NCBI GenBank assembly: GCA_013398275.1
Contig: VZSE01002188.1
Span: 1-64,000 of the forward strand
Reading direction: 5' to 3'
DNA from: Promerops cafer
Taxonomy: Eukaryota; Chordata; Aves; Passeriformes; Nectariniidae
DNA length: 64,000 nt
Positions 1 to 13,600 of the stretch are shown in pieces (position 1 is the stretch's first letter; each line of letters begins with the position of its first letter). The notes below the pieces were generated by a model. That model saw only the letters and a program-made list of their open reading frames with translations. It did not search any database and was not told where the DNA came from. The position numbers and the translations under genes were made by a program.

Positions 1-1070
1 TCTTTTCTTTCTCTGCTGCTTGAAACATACAACCATCATTTGATCTATGAGCAACATGACATCAGCAAATTAAGTTCTGTGGCACAGCACAGATTAGTAC
101 AAAAAGTTAAATAGTAAAAGGTGATGTCAAAAAAAGATTTTAAGAGGTAGAACATTAATTTCTTAAGCTACTACTATAGATATACACTCTTCAACACTGT
201 GGCTCCTTTAAAATGTGAAACAGGGACTTGTTTCAGTACAAAATAGTATAGAAATTCTGTTCTATTACCCAGTATTTCAGCATGGAAGCACTTCAGATTA
301 AAATACAATACTTTGTTCATTTCTGAAACATCTCTGGTTTTGAGAAATGAAAGCCTGGAGAGTAATGACAGCAGGAATAGAACGCTGTGAAGGTGAAAGA
401 AGTACCCAAACCTGTTTTAATAATTACACATTTCCTTCTTTCTAGGGGAAAAAAAAAAAAAAAAAGGGAAAAAAAAGAAGTGAAACCAAGGTGTTTCACC
501 ATGAAAGTTATTTTTCCCGTTTTATATCCATCAGACACAGAGCATTTGTTTCTGTAATTTAAATAATCTTGTGTTGCCTTTTAAACTGTCAGTGTTTTTT
601 CTTATACCCTTACACCTCTTAATACTTTAATACTGCCAGCAAAAATAGGATGGAAGGTCCCTTTGCATGGTCAAAACCAAACTCGAATACAGACTTAAAC
701 ATCTACCAGACAGCCAGTCTGAACTGATTCCTGAAAAATCCTACAGGTCAAACCAGGACATTCAAAAGGTCAAAAAAGGATATTCAAAATTTATAGAAAC
801 ATATAAAGTAAAAAAACAAAACAAAACAAAACAAACAAAAAAAAGTAAAATCCGAAAAGCCACGATGATACAAAGGTCCTGGATATCTTTGAAGACTTGA
901 CTTTGGGATAAATTCTAATGTGAGACTCAATGTCACTTTAGTAATTGTATAGACCATCTGACATAAGCTTCAAGGAGAGATGATAAGAATACTACAAATG
1001 TATAAGATACATGAACAAAACTTGAAATTACTGGTGTTACAATCTACAGAAGTGAAAACAGCCAGAAGAA
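1..1070. other. Unique AT-rich non-coding sequence
   Basis: I see no gene or recognisable repeat here. The stretch is AT-rich and holds two small low-complexity tracts: an A-run near 450-475, and a run of AAAAC-type units near 811-843. The short open frames at 317-538 (minus) and 667-900 (plus) owe much of their length to these tracts and have no recognisable domain. Confidence 0.6.
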
Positions 1071-1181
1071 TGTGTTGTTTTACACCAGTATGCTGCTCAA
1101 ATCCTCATTGCCGCTTGCTTTTGGGATGGGGCAAAGAATCAGTGTAAAACTGAGAAAACTTATGGGTAGAGGTCAAGGCAG

Positions 1182-1187
1182 TTTAAT
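1182..1187 (-). terminator. LTR poly(A) signal ATTAAA
   Basis: The minus strand reads CCTATTAAACTG. In this avian LTR family this position carries the polyadenylation signal upstream of the U5 part. Confidence 0.45.
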
Positions 1188-1369
1188 AGGTAAAAAAAAA
1201 TCTGTGCACACAAGCAAAGCAAAACAAGGAATGAATTCACCACTTCCTGTGGAAAGGCAGGTGTTCAGCCCTCTCCAGGAAAGCAGGGCCCCATCACTCT
1301 GAAAAGTTACTTGGGAAGACAAAATACCATCCCAATGAATGTTCTACCTTTTGTCCTTCTTTCTCCAGA

Positions 1370-1376
1370 TTTATAC
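1370..1376 (-). promoter_or_regulatory. TATA-like box of the minus-strand LTR
   Basis: GTATAAA on the minus strand sits where this LTR family carries its U3 promoter TATA box, just downstream of the CAGCTG...CATATG U3 segment. It is one step away from the usual AGTATATAAA and may be inactive. Confidence 0.5.
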
Positions 1377-1637
1377 ACTGAGCAGGACACCATATGGTCT
1401 GAAATATTCCTTTGATCAGTTGGGGCCAGCTGTCCTGGCTGTGTCCCCTCCCAGCTTCTTGCGTACCCCCAGCCTTCTCACTGGTGGGGTGGAGAAAGAG
1501 GCAGAAAGGCTTGATGTTGTGTAAACACTGCCCAGCAAAAATTAAAGAACCTGTGTATCTACCAATCCTGTTTTCATCCCAGATCCAAAACTAGCAACAT
1601 ACAAACTACTGTAAATAACATTAAGAGTGTGAGGACA

Positions 1638-4600
1638 GTTGGATCCAACCTAGTCCATAGGGTAAGCAAAGACCAAGGAGCTATTAATTTCTGAAAGCGA
1701 CACTGAGATTTAGTTAAATGACTCATAAAACAAGCATTACCGACTATATTTGCAACTCTGTTTATCAATGCCACACAAATGTCATTTGAAAGGTCTTAAC
1801 ATAGTAAAGTGACTCAAACAGGTAAAATACAGAGCTAGTGGAGAATGTGTGAATGCTGGAACACAAACAAGAGATCCCGACACCTCAAATAACACTGGAC
1901 AAATTAATGTGTTGGGCAACTGAATTGTCTTGCATCTCTCTTAGCTCTAATTACTCTCTAACTCATACTGGAACACTTATACATCTAAATTTCAAGATTA
2001 ATAATTCCCAAGATGTCCAGGCACCTTCTCAAAAGCTTTACTGATCTGAACCTCAAGTGGAATTTTATTTACAACTGTACATAATATAAATGTTTTTGAT
2101 ATAATCAAAGAAATTAATGTACATTACAAATGTTTTATTTCTGCATGGGGACCAAAACTGGGAAAAATCCTTTCTTCCTTTATATAGATATATATATATA
2201 GATATATAGATATATAGATATATAATTATTTCCCACTTTTCTGAGGCGTCTTAACATAAACTGATGTAACCTCAACTACGAACCTGATGACATAAAACCA
2301 ACCGAGAAAAGGAGAAATTTGAACTTGGCAGATGAGGGCAAGTATATCTCAAAAACTCTTAAATGAAGATTTGGAATAGCAGATCTGGAATTTTCTTGAA
2401 CACAATTTGTGTTTACTAAATTGGGACAGACCAGATGCAGCTGGCAAGTTAGAAATTAAGTAATCAGAGAGACTCAGATATCTCGTTTTTTTTCCCCCCA
2501 AAATGTGACAATATTAGAGGGACAAAGTATGAACACACAATATCTCCTCTGTCTCTACTTCCTCTGTCTCCTCAAGCTTCACTTTGATTTGTGATGCTAA
2601 TATTATAAAAAAGGGCTTCCTGAGAGGAACAATTATGCTACACTGGAAAATTAGGATCACATATAAGTCAGTGAAAACAAATCAAAACAAGACAAACAAA
2701 AACAATTGAATTGCTATTGTTTGAACTGTGCTTTTTTAGTAAAAAAAGGACATTTTCATTATATTTCGTTATTTAATTGGATGGATTGTGCTAACCACGA
2801 ACATAACAGCAAGAATATAACTTTCAGACAGTAGAAGATGGATCTCAATATATGCATAATTTGCTTTGAGGATTTTATTTCAAAGTTATCCAACACCACT
2901 GTTTTTTTTCTTTCATGAATATCATGTTTGGAATAGATGATAAAATGTCCCCTTCAGGATAAATTAAAGAATGAAGAGCATTTGATCAATGACCTACCTT
3001 TGAGCTCATTTCTTCACATCTGACTACTAAGGGTCCTGGTAACATACCTAACAGAATGATTCTTCAGAAGTAGCTTATGAACCCAAAGAGAAAGAAGGAA
3101 GCTTGCATTTTTAGGAAACCATTCTTCTTTAGAAAATATCAATGTTTGCCTAACACTTACAAGTATAGGGATGTAAATCCTTATATCTTTGGGCTAATGT
3201 ACATATCTACTGATCCAACTGAGCTAAAGATCTGCTTTAAATATCAGATTTTTGCATTTCAATTTATTTTAAGTCTCTATGGTAATAATTGATAATGATG
3301 TTTGTGTGATTATGTCATTTTTCTGATAGCAATGTTGAACCTCAAAAAGAATAAAAAGGTCTACAAGTTACATAAGATTTACATCTTCCTCCTAACTTAA
3401 AGCATAAAAATTTTTAAGACCGTGAGTGATATCTTGGCTCCATAGATATTTGTGGGAGCTTTGTAACAATTCAAAATGACCCAGATTTTTGACCCAAAGA
3501 CACATTAGAGGTTTCCTACGGAGCAAAACAGGAAATTTTACTATAAGGAAAATTGCTGTTTCAGACCCTTTTTTAAAATTGATAAAGTCTTGTAAAACTA
3601 TATTTATATAAACTGTAGTGGTCCGCTGTTTGTATTAAATTAATCAGGAGCCACTACGTGAACTTCAAAACATACGTACATTTTGATTTTCTTGTTTTCT
3701 TACCCTCCTTCAGATGCTTTAGAAGGGTAGAAGCTAATGCAGTATAATTGAAAGTGCACTGTTGAGATTACAAAGACTGATCATTCTGTGTGTTCACCCT
3801 AGATTACTGAGAGAAGTCATGAAATAGGGTGAATGTAATGCATACCAAAACCACCCTGCTCTATGTTCCTCTTAAGAAATATAAACATACGGATTAAATA
3901 CATTTGGCTCACTTTTAACTGAGACACAAATGAAATGGCACCAGCAGGATTTGAAAAATACAGTGATCATAAGGTGGGAGCATTAAATTTTTCTGTTGTC
4001 AGTATATATCCTAAAATCTTCAGCATAATGTCTGTTAAAGCCACTTCTCTTGGACAAAGTTTTCTAACAGAGAAAAAAAATGCTGCTTTTATTTTTTTCT
4101 ATTCCAACAGAAATCTTGACAGTACCATACAGATGACAGATCTGCTTAGTTTCTGCAATGAAATAAACTGATAAAAGACACTGCAACAACCTTTCTGTAG
4201 TTTGCTATACAAAATCTTACCATTGACCCATAACAGCCTGTGCATTATGACTTCACTGGCTTACTTTCCCTCATTGTGACCCATGAAGTCAAATCAATCA
4301 GGACCAAAGTGAGAGGTGTAGGGATTGTAACCAGCAGAACTGAACAACCAATAGCTGTTTATATGGATTTGCATTCCCTACAGTTGCAAAGAGAAAATAA
4401 ATAATAGTAGTGTTGGAGAAATTTAGCTGTATCTATATCACTGACACATTCCCCCACACACCAAATTTTATTATATAAAGAAAAGGACTTTACAATGGCT
4501 TTTCATAGAGGTTAGACTATTTCCTTTGACCTGAATTATAAGCAACTCTCATTTTATTGTCTCTAGATACATAATTCTAAAATATTTTAATTATTCCATC

Positions 4601-4869
4601 AGGAGAAAAAACCCAAAACCCAACAACTTAAAGAAAATAATAAAGCACTGCAGAAAGTATCTCCACATATGTAATTTCAGAATCTCAAGCTCATGCACTC
4701 TTTAAGATTTGAAGTAAAATGCTGTGAAAGACATAATAATAATATTATAAAAACTGGAACAGATCTCTGAAGATACTTTTTTGCACTGTCTTTCTTGCTG
4801 TTGCATAGTTAGATTAAACTGCTAAGCAGTTTTTCTGCTCAGTTTTGAATAAATTCTAAGATGGAGATT
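1638..4869. other. Unique AT-rich non-coding sequence
   Basis: I recognise no gene or transposon. The only repeat is an ATATAG microsatellite at 2181-2224. Short open frames at 1853-2044, 3077-3292 and 3935-4171 have no recognisable domain, and no convincing splice context was seen. Confidence 0.5.
2181..2224. repeat. (ATATAG)n microsatellite
   Basis: An imperfect tandem run of TATAGATA-type units covers about 44 bases with TA-rich interruptions. Length variation between individuals is likely. Confidence 0.9.
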
Positions 4870-6700
4870 CCATAACTTTCCTGGGAAACTCTTGAAGTGT
4901 TTGACCAGGTCATGCCACTTCTTTGATTTTTTTTTTTAATATTGTTGGAATTCCCTATGTTCTAACTTTTGTCCAATGAGTCTTGTCTTTCCAACATGAG
5001 CCCCTGTAAACAGTCTGGCTCCATATTTTCTACAAGTACCCAAAAGATCTATGAAGAAAGGAATAGTATTTTCCCCCTAAACTTTTCCTTTCAAGGATAA
5101 TATTCTCTCAATCTTTCCTCTTCAGCCCCTTAGTCTTGGTCAAGGCTGGCTAAACTTTCTTGAGTTTATTCCTGTCTTGCACTGAAGTTCTCTACCCCAG
5201 GCACAATACTGTAGATATTACCTAACCAGTGCCAAATAGAAGGGGAGAATCTTTACCTTTTACCTGCTGACTATACTGTCACAATACAGTACAGTCCAAA
5301 AGGGAATTGGCCTTTTTTTTGCTGGGAGACCATCCAGCTGATTCAAGCTCCACATGTTGCTTATCAAGACCCCAGATCCTTTTCTAGAAAGCTGCTTTCT
5401 ATTTAGTTGTCCTTCAGCCTAGTTTCTTGTATGGAAGTATTGGGTCTCAGGTGTAAAACTTTGTATTTTTTCTTTACTGAACTTTTTGAGATACCTGTTG
5501 GCCCATTCCTCCTGTATGTAGAGGTTCTTCAGAACAGCAGACCTCAGTGCTTCCACCGGTGTTCTGAGCAAACTTGCTGATATTGTATTGTATCCCCACA
5601 TGCTGTTTGTTATTAAAGACATAAAATAGTTCTCGGTACTGATCTCTGAGGCATGCCACTCTTAATGGCCTGCCAGTTAGATGATTTTCACCACTAATCA
5701 CTTCCCTTTGAGACCAGCTGTCAGGCAAATTTTCCATCCACATCTTGGCTACTCGAGTCCACACCTCTCCAATTTTTGGTAGACTGTGAGGGAACTGTGT
5801 TAAAAAGGTTCAAAACCTTTAATCTCTAAAGATATGTATACAGCAGCCACTGCTCTTGCTTTTTCCACGCAGAGATCCGTCTCATTGGAGAAGGTAATCA
5901 GTTTAACAGGGTATCATTTGCCATTTGTAAACCCTTGCTGACTGTTCCAGATCACCTTCTGGTTCTTCATATACTTTGCAATGGCTTCACAATCTTCCCA
6001 GGAACTGATGTTCAGTTGGGTGCCCTGTAGTTACCCACTCCCTCCTTCTTACCCTGATTAAAGGTGAACATTACATTTGTCTTTCAGTAATTCCTCTGAC
6101 CACCATGACTTGTAAAGACGGTAGGAAATGGCCTCACACTGTCACCAGTCAGCTCCTTCAGCAGCTCTGGATCCGGTTATTTGGTCCCATGGACGCATGC
6201 ATGTCCAATTATCTTAAGGGGTTCCCAAATTTAAGCTTCCTGTATTATGGGTAATGATTTGTTAATGCAGGTGCTATTTAAAGATGTGATGGCCTGGGTA
6301 CCCAGAGACAAATATCATTTAAAACAGACAAAAAAGACATTGTAATACCTCAACTTTTCCAAAGTTCTTTTTTTTTTTTTTCTCCCCAGTCCTCTAACAC
6401 ATCAAGTTACAGCCCACATTCTCCTCATTCCTCCTTGGCTAACAATGTACTTACAGAAGCTCTTCTTGTTGCACTTCACAATCCTTCCCACTTTCAGTCT
6501 CAGCTGAGTTTCACTTCCTTGACTCCAGCCTTGCATGCTCTGGCAGTGTCTGTATGCTCCTCCCAAGCAGACCTTTCTCTTTTCTACCTTCTATATAGTT
6601 CAATTTTCTTTTAATGTGCTCCTCTACTCTGGTACACCATGGGACTTATGTGAATTCATAACTCAGTTTGACTCCACATGAAATTCAAAATAGTTATATT
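4870..6700 (-). mobile_element. CR1 LINE, long old copy (ORF2 RT to 3' end)
   Basis: This is a minus-strand chicken-repeat-1 (CR1) retrotransposon relic of about 1.8 kb, so its 3' end is at the low coordinate. Landmarks match avian CR1 ORF2 read antisense. The region that encodes the conserved KAHLELNLARDVKGNKKGF-like block lies near 6440-6540. The segment with CTGTAGTT-CCC-CTCCTTCTT-CCC lies near 6025-6055. The RT core around the finger/palm domain lies near 5600-5760. The ACAATACTGTAGATATTACC segment lies near 5204. A minus-strand frame at 5474-5764 keeps WTRVAKMWMENL and ISKFAQNT, decayed forms of the CR1 WIENWL and SKFADDT motifs; the catalytic FADD is lost. Frameshifts and stops throughout show it is long dead. 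The ends are approximate, and it may be more than one copy. Confidence 0.75.
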
Positions 6701-6794
6701 CCTTTTCATCATTCTTTTTCACCTTTATCATTCTGGATAAAGAGGGTAACAGAACTTTCACAATTATATCAGATCTTTCATGAGCTTGCAAATC

Positions 6795-7667
6795 ACACTC
6801 TTTAAGCATTTAAGTGAACAGATGGTGGTTGGTATGAATCCATGGTTTTGGCAGTGAGGTGGGGTCTGCACAGGTGACACCTGAGAGAAGAGGCCAGGAG
6901 CTGCCCTATGCCAGACACAGCCTGTTCTGCCACCTCCAAGGGAATTACTAAAGGACACATCTGAGCCTGCCATGGAGTTGGCAGCGCCTGCAAAAACATA
7001 TTTAAGGAGTTTAAGCACCAAAAGGAAATGGAAGAGGGTACCATAGCAGAAGGAATTCTTTCATCGTAGAGCTGATAACCCCCCTGAAGGAACTGCAGCC
7101 AGTGGATGAACACATTACCACAGGCAAACCCCTCAAAGTGACTTGAGACCTGTAGATAGGCACAGATTGCATCATGCTCCCCAAAGGGACTGTGGCCCAA
7201 GGATAGGCAGGCTCACAGCAGAGGAAACAGAAGGCATGAGCTGAGAGAGAAAGAGAAAGGAACAGGGGAAAGGAATCACTGCAGCCTGACCCCAAACTCC
7301 TCCTCAGCCCATTGCCTCACCAAGGCGAGTGAGTTTAACCTGCATTGATGACAAGGGACTGGAAATTTGAAAGTGGGAAGGAGAGGTGTCTGGAGTGAAT
7401 GGGAAATGAGAAGAAAATATATTTTCCCTAAGTGTTTAAATATTTGTCTGCTTTGTTTCTAAATATCCTCTCAGTAATTAAATATCTATGCTAACTGGCA
7501 ATGGAGTAAGTTAAATTTTCCAAGCAAGTCAGTAATTGGTAAGTGATTTCCCTGATGAATTTTTATACTCTTGTTCTTGCTGTTTTCCCCCTCATCCCAC
7601 TGGAACAGGGACAATGAGTGAGTGGTAGAGTGCATGCTTGACTGCCAGCTTTGGCAAACACCATACA
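6795..7667 (+). mobile_element. ERVL-type LTR, old, nearly complete
   Basis: This is a GC-richer island on the plus strand that matches a common avian ERVL LTR in order. ACACCTGAGAGAAGAGGCCA is near 6880. GAGCTGCCCTATGCCAGACA is near 6898. A TATA-like CATATTTAAGG is at 6997-7007. AAGGAACTGCAGCC is near 7086. The 3' part has GTAAGTTAAATTTTCC near 7506 and GTAATTGGTAAGTGAT near 7532, and it ends ACCATACA at about 7667. It is heavily mutated, with no target duplication visible. The 132-codon minus-strand frame at 6802-7200 and its neighbours are antisense to the LTR and are not counted as genes. It abuts the CR1 copy at 4870-6700. Confidence 0.75.
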
Positions 7668-10600
7668 GACAGACAAAAATCCAATTGCTGCTTAAACTTC
7701 AGAGAATATAGAAATCCCTGGATATCTTACTCTACACTATGAAAGTTTATACACTGTTTTCAGCTGAATTTCTTATTAAGTGTGAATATGACAGTCAATC
7801 AGACCTAGAAACTACATGGGGTAACACATATATCTCATGAAAGATTCAGTAAGAGAGAAAGAGAATAAGAAAGTGATTAGAAGGCAGGGTGAGCAGAGAG
7901 ATCTTCCCAGACCTTAGGTATAACAAACTGTATAGCTAAGAAAATACTCTTGCTACTGCTTTTATTAATATATATGTATTAATAATCAGTAATATGTAGG
8001 AAGGCCCGTCTCACTTACCTAAATATCAGATAATTTAATAAATTTATTCCAAAAACACAGCACACAGGACCAAACCTCTTTTTTACAAAAGGAGATTCAA
8101 AGCCATTTGTACTATTTCCAGGAAACTTCTACTGCTTATTACCTCTTATAATCTGAGTCTTAACATTCAGGCCAAAAATTTAAGAGGCCTAATTAATTGA
8201 TCTGCTTCCTTGGCACATCCTCTGTGCAGCATAAACTTCAGGAACCAGTTGGTCATTTGCCAACTGAACAGTGCAAAAACTGTGAGAGAGGCATGACTGT
8301 GAAGCCAAACAGAGACTTGATGCTTTTAAACACAGAGGCACACTAAGCATGTTTTAAATAATATTAGCTTGCTTCAAATGCTAACACAGATACAAATAGC
8401 TAGGAAGCAATACATTTCTGGACTCAGCCCATATTATTACCATCACTGGAAACAAGATTTAAACCCTTATGCTAACACTGCTATAGATCATCCTGACCTC
8501 TTAGGTTTGTTATCAATTGTTATGGAGCTCACCGTGTGAAGCAGAGCTTAGCTGACTGTACAAAACCCCAAATATTTTATAAAAGGTGATCTTGAATTAG
8601 GAGTGCAGAGACAATGGGAAAAAGGCACCTTTTAGAATTCCTTAGTGAAGAGCTCTCAACAGTATGATTTCTCTATCTCTTTTTCTCCTTTTTTCCTTTC
8701 TGTGTTTTCTTTACCAGGAAAACCCTTTTGTATTTCTTTGCAACATAATTTTAAGCTCTAAGTCATAACAGGGAAATGTAATACACAAAAATATACTTCC
8801 CATTGCTTTCAGTTTAAGTGTATGTTTCCTATGGTCCATTTATGGTTCTTCACATTAATAATGAACAGAATACAGATAAAAGAATACTCTACTATGTTTT
8901 GAATAATCTCCATCACCTAACAGAGAATAGCTCTAATTTTTTTTTCCAGAAAAGATAATAAAATATTTTCTTGATATAGCAGATTTGTGACCAGCAGAAT
9001 TGCTCTTAGGGATTATTACATATAAAGAGGATAAACTGTTTGAAATATTTTCTACTTGCTATACTACTTTTATGCATAAAAGCAGATGCAAAGCAAGAAA
9101 ATGATTTGTTGCAGACAGATCGCCCATGCTTAGAGATTTATATATTAATCCAACTACTCAGAATGCCTTTACTTACTTCTTTTTTTTTCAGACTGTTTCT
9201 TTAACACTCAAGTTTGGTGGTTTTGCACAGAATGGTGAAACAAATTTCTGATCTATGTTTATTCTTCTGCTTGTTGGTACACTTACAAATTAGGATTTTT
9301 TTTCCTTAAAATAAAATTAGCTTGTAATGCTATTTATCACTTTGGCACACAATTTTAATAATGTCTGTAATGATCCATAGGAGATATTTATTTACCTTGA
9401 AATTTCATTTTCATCAGAAGTATATTTACTGTTTGCAAACAAAGTATTCCCTAGTGCAATGAGTGCCATCAAACTCTATATAAATCAAATTGGTTCAAAA
9501 GTAAGGTAACTGAAAAGTTCTAAATTGATATGAGTAAGAAGTTACAGGTCTGAAATTTATGGAAAGAAAAATATTGGCCAGAACAAATTTTGTATAGGCT
9601 CTAGATTAAAATCTATTTCCAGTTAAATGTCATGGAAGGAAAGTTTTACACTTGGATAGCAAGCAAACAAACAAGCAAGAAAAAACTCAACTAAAAATCA
9701 GGATATAAGTTATGATCTTATGAAAAATTTTCATTTCCTGTATCCTTTGTTTTGCATAGCATAAGCTGAAAGTTACATCTGCATGCTATGGCTTGTTTTC
9801 CATGGAACATGCTATCAACCTCACCCTTTCATAGGTCCTAGGCATGAAATCTCAATTACGAGGAGCCTTAGCTTCTATACGTTTTCACATTGGTCTCCAT
9901 TTATTACTTGATGAAAGCAATTTTACAGAAAATTTTAACTGAACTGTAAGGAAAGATTGAAGACAGCTACATTTCTATAGAAATGAAACAAGAGACTGAA
10001 GAGTTCATAAGGGGAATAGGAACACTAATGCACTTTCAATTTTGTTGAAAGTATGTTTTCAAATATTATTTTGCTTAATTCGTAAAGCATCTCTCTTTGT
10101 TACTTGATCAAACAGCAAAATATAGAGTATGTGTCATGGTCCTTCAGATGTTATGGACAAAGTCTGGTTTCCATTTATCTACACTGTCTTTGCTACAATA
10201 TTTTTATGGTATATTTTTTAAAAATTACCTTCAATTTCCTTTTTGATATGACTGGCAAAAGTTTATAGCATTTTTTAAGAGGAGGGTTGATATTTTTCCA
10301 ATTAACACTTGTGTTTATATGTTTGAACAACGTGATAACAAATCTGATAAAATGAGTAATTTTAGTTCTGGAATAGCCAAAATTAATATCAATAATCTCT
10401 TTGTATTTATTTCACATCATTGTGCAATGTGCATATTTTGGAATTTCATAGGGCTAAAGAGTTTCTAGCATTGGACCACAGTAGTAGTCTCTTGTGTTAT
10501 AACAAGAGGGGAAAAAAATTAAAGAAATAATTTTTTAAAAGACATTAAAATAAGTCACAAAATTATTGCCCTTTGGAAAAAAAAAATAGACTCCACACTT

Positions 10601-13600
10601 ATTTTCATATCAGTTCAAAGATCCAAAATGATGTAACATTTACACTTTCTGGACAGCTCAGAAAATTACTGGAAAGTAAGCTAAGAAGAAAACTCTGTGA
10701 GGAAGTGTTTTCCTGAAATAAATTAATGCAAACAGCAGGCATCACAGCATATTTGGAAAGAGGGAAAAATGTCCACGGACTGATATTATTTAAAAAGCAC
10801 AGTAATCATTTGTTATTGTCTGAGTAAAAAGGTCTTTTAGATGCTTTTGCATGAGAGAGCCTGACTAGATGGCAAAGAAGCCTTACTCTTTCACTGTGGG
10901 CTGGAGAAGCCATTAGTCAGAAGTAGGAAAAGACACTACTCCATCTGAAAACATCTTTCAACTCATCTAAAAGCACAATAACAAAAATTTTCTGCTGTTG
11001 CTGCTAGAGTAGAAATATTTTCCAAATCATGTTGCATTATCTTCAAAGTATCTATTTTATCTTATATCCTTTCCCATACAACACTATATGGAGGTCTCCA
11101 GGGAATCTTCTGCAGTGAAAATTATTGTTTGTGTGTTTCCAGTAGCCTGTCCTTCTCTCACATAAGAAAAACTATGTGTTTTTAAACTTAGAGGGGATAA
11201 CACATGAAACCCTAATGGCATACAACAGCAAACTAAATCTCTCTACACACTGCTGAAAAACAAAATAGAAGATTAAAAAAAAAAAAAAAAAAGCTAAACA
11301 GTCAGGAGGAAAGAACTGGAAATCCGGAAACAGCAAATGTTTCTAAGTTTTCTGAAATCATAAAGATTTATTTGAAACTTTAAAATGACTGGTCAAATTT
11401 AGGGTTAAATAATATCTCTCTAATTAAACTGAATTAGAACCTTTCTCTGCTTACCTGGTTACTTGGGGTTTTTATTTCCTTTATTGACAGAAATATAATT
11501 AAACACTCATACAGATTTTGGATCTAACAACTCAGATTCTTATGATCCTAAGAATACATACTTTAAAACTGAACAATTACAACTCAAAAACAACTTGAAG
11601 AAATGTAGATTTCACCTGTAGATAGAGAAAGGTTAAGAATAAAAGTTATACCATTTCTAAAATTTATTGTATGCATATAATGACATTATTGTTTGGATGG
11701 AAACAATGTATTTTGGTAACACCAATGATTAGATTTCTGTCAATGCACAGGGAATTACTGTCATCTCTGTTTATGTTGATCAGAATTGCACAGACATTCT
11801 GATTCATGGTCTGTACAATCCTTTTTGAAGTGCTCTCTAAAATTTAAATAATCTGGTTTTTATTCTTTTCCCTTTATTATTTTGTTTCTCATCTGAAAAT
11901 GACTGTTGGCATACAGAGGTGTCTTTTCTTTATACTTGTGCACATAAGTCCCACTGACATTAAGATGAGTTAAGCATAAAAGGAATATATCTTTTAGGAT
12001 TTCACAGATATGTCTTGCAGTCCCTTAGTATTTTCTCATCAGTTTCCTTTGATAACTTACTATCAATTGTACTAACCAATGAAGTCAAATTTTTATAGAG
12101 CTTGTACTTTCAGTAGAAATTTCTTACAGCATAACAGTTCTTGGTGTATAATAATTTAGAGTTGCTTTCATTTTCTTTTTTAGAAAGGCTTTTGTGTTTT
12201 TCACAACAAGGTGTCAATTTGATTTGGCATAATGCACTATATTGTACCTGCAACCTGATGAAACCCCATCCACTTTTTATATATTTCATGAAATTTTTAT
12301 AGGTTTCTATTTCTAACAGTTTGGACATTTTAATTTCTCTCTAAGTCTTTTTACTAGTGACAATTGCCCTGAATGGCTGTTCATAGCCTTTGCCCTTCTT
12401 TGTTTATATTGTATAACACAAAAGTTAACTGATGGTAAACGAATTAAGACATGTTCTCAAAGCATAAATCTGAGCCTCAATCTTTGCTCTTGAATGAAGG
12501 ATGGGCTTTATTGATCAAGCTTTAAATTATATGTTTATCATCTGACAGAAGGAGACTAGACAAAAACTGTTGTATAAGTCTCATCACTCTTTTTAATGTC
12601 AAGAGAAGTTGGTCTTCTCTATGCTGTCCTCCCTCTGCTATCCATAAATGTCAGATAATTCAAGATCTGCTTTTGGAAGCTAGCACATAGGAAGGCATTT
12701 CTTTTCCAGAAGAATGCACAGCCCATAAATACAAGGAAAAACCTTGGGAATAGAAAGTACCACAGCATTTGAGAATATCACTCACTAATGAGCCCATGTA
12801 TGTGCCCATCACGAACTCTTTATTTCTGTCATGTGAGCTATTTCCCTCTGTGCTTTTCTATGTGAATAAAGAGCAGCTGCTGCTGCTCTGCTGCTCTACT
12901 AGTCTGCTGCATATGAAGATAAACAGAAAATGGCAGTTAGATGAAATTTTGAGATTTCTTTTTATTTTTTCCAAGATACTAGAATTAATTCATGCAAAAT
13001 TTACTTTGAATAGAGTTAGAGATTAAAATGTTTTCTTTCTTAGGTTCACAAAGAACTGAGAATGGAATTCCTCTGTAAGCAGTATACTTCCTCATAGTAT
13101 ACTTCCTTTCATTTTTGTTCCCAGAATAAAAATGAAATCCATATAACTTAAACCTTTTACTGCTTGACTCCATTTCTGTTTCTTTTCATCTGTTTCCTTT
13201 CTCATCAATGAGAATCATTGAGATAGAAGTATCTTACTGATTTTTCCATTCTTGCTTAATTTTCATATAGTTCTACAAAAATACACACATTCATGGTGCT
13301 GTTGAAGAGTCAAGTCTTTCTGGCTATTCAACACTTTAGTCTTGGAAGGTGAAATTCAAAGTCAGAGAAATAAACTATGTCAGAGAAATAGACAATATTA
13401 TGACCATTTGTTAGGTGTTAAGAGCATTGCCTATCCCCTCTAGTTACTCCATATTGACAAGGAAGAAATATTTTCATTGTAATTCTGGTGCTCTAGGTAG
13501 CTAAAAGGGTGATGCTGAAAACCATGCTGGATATCAAGAGTTTACCTCTGTAAATTAATATAGGTATGGAACACAAAATACATAGAAGAAACTCTGAATT

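Larger units (their letters stand above)
1073..1637 (-). mobile_element. ERVL-type solo LTR, nearly full length
   Basis: This is an endogenous-retrovirus LTR read on the minus strand. The plus strand begins TGTTGTTTTACACC, a decayed form of the TGTGGTTTAACCCC end of a common avian ERVL LTR, and ends in GGACA, the complement of a TGTCC start. Between them come the landmarks of that family in the expected order: the CAAAGCAAAACAAGGAAT stretch near 1215, the GGAAAGCAGGGCCCCATCAC stretch near 1278, a TATA-like GTATAAA (minus) at 1370-1376, and the CAGCTGTCCTGGCTGTGTCC stretch near 1427. An ATTAAA poly(A) signal (minus) lies at 1182-1187. No internal retroviral genes flank it, so it looks like a solo LTR. 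I could not find target-site duplications. The open frames at 1072-1302, 1339-1524 and 1412-1594 fall inside it and are not genes. The assignment is from memory of avian LTRs. Confidence 0.8.

Noticed and set aside
6802..7200. 132-codon minus-strand open frame
   Set aside because: It lies antisense within a recognisable plus-strand ERVL-type LTR and shows no protein family signature.
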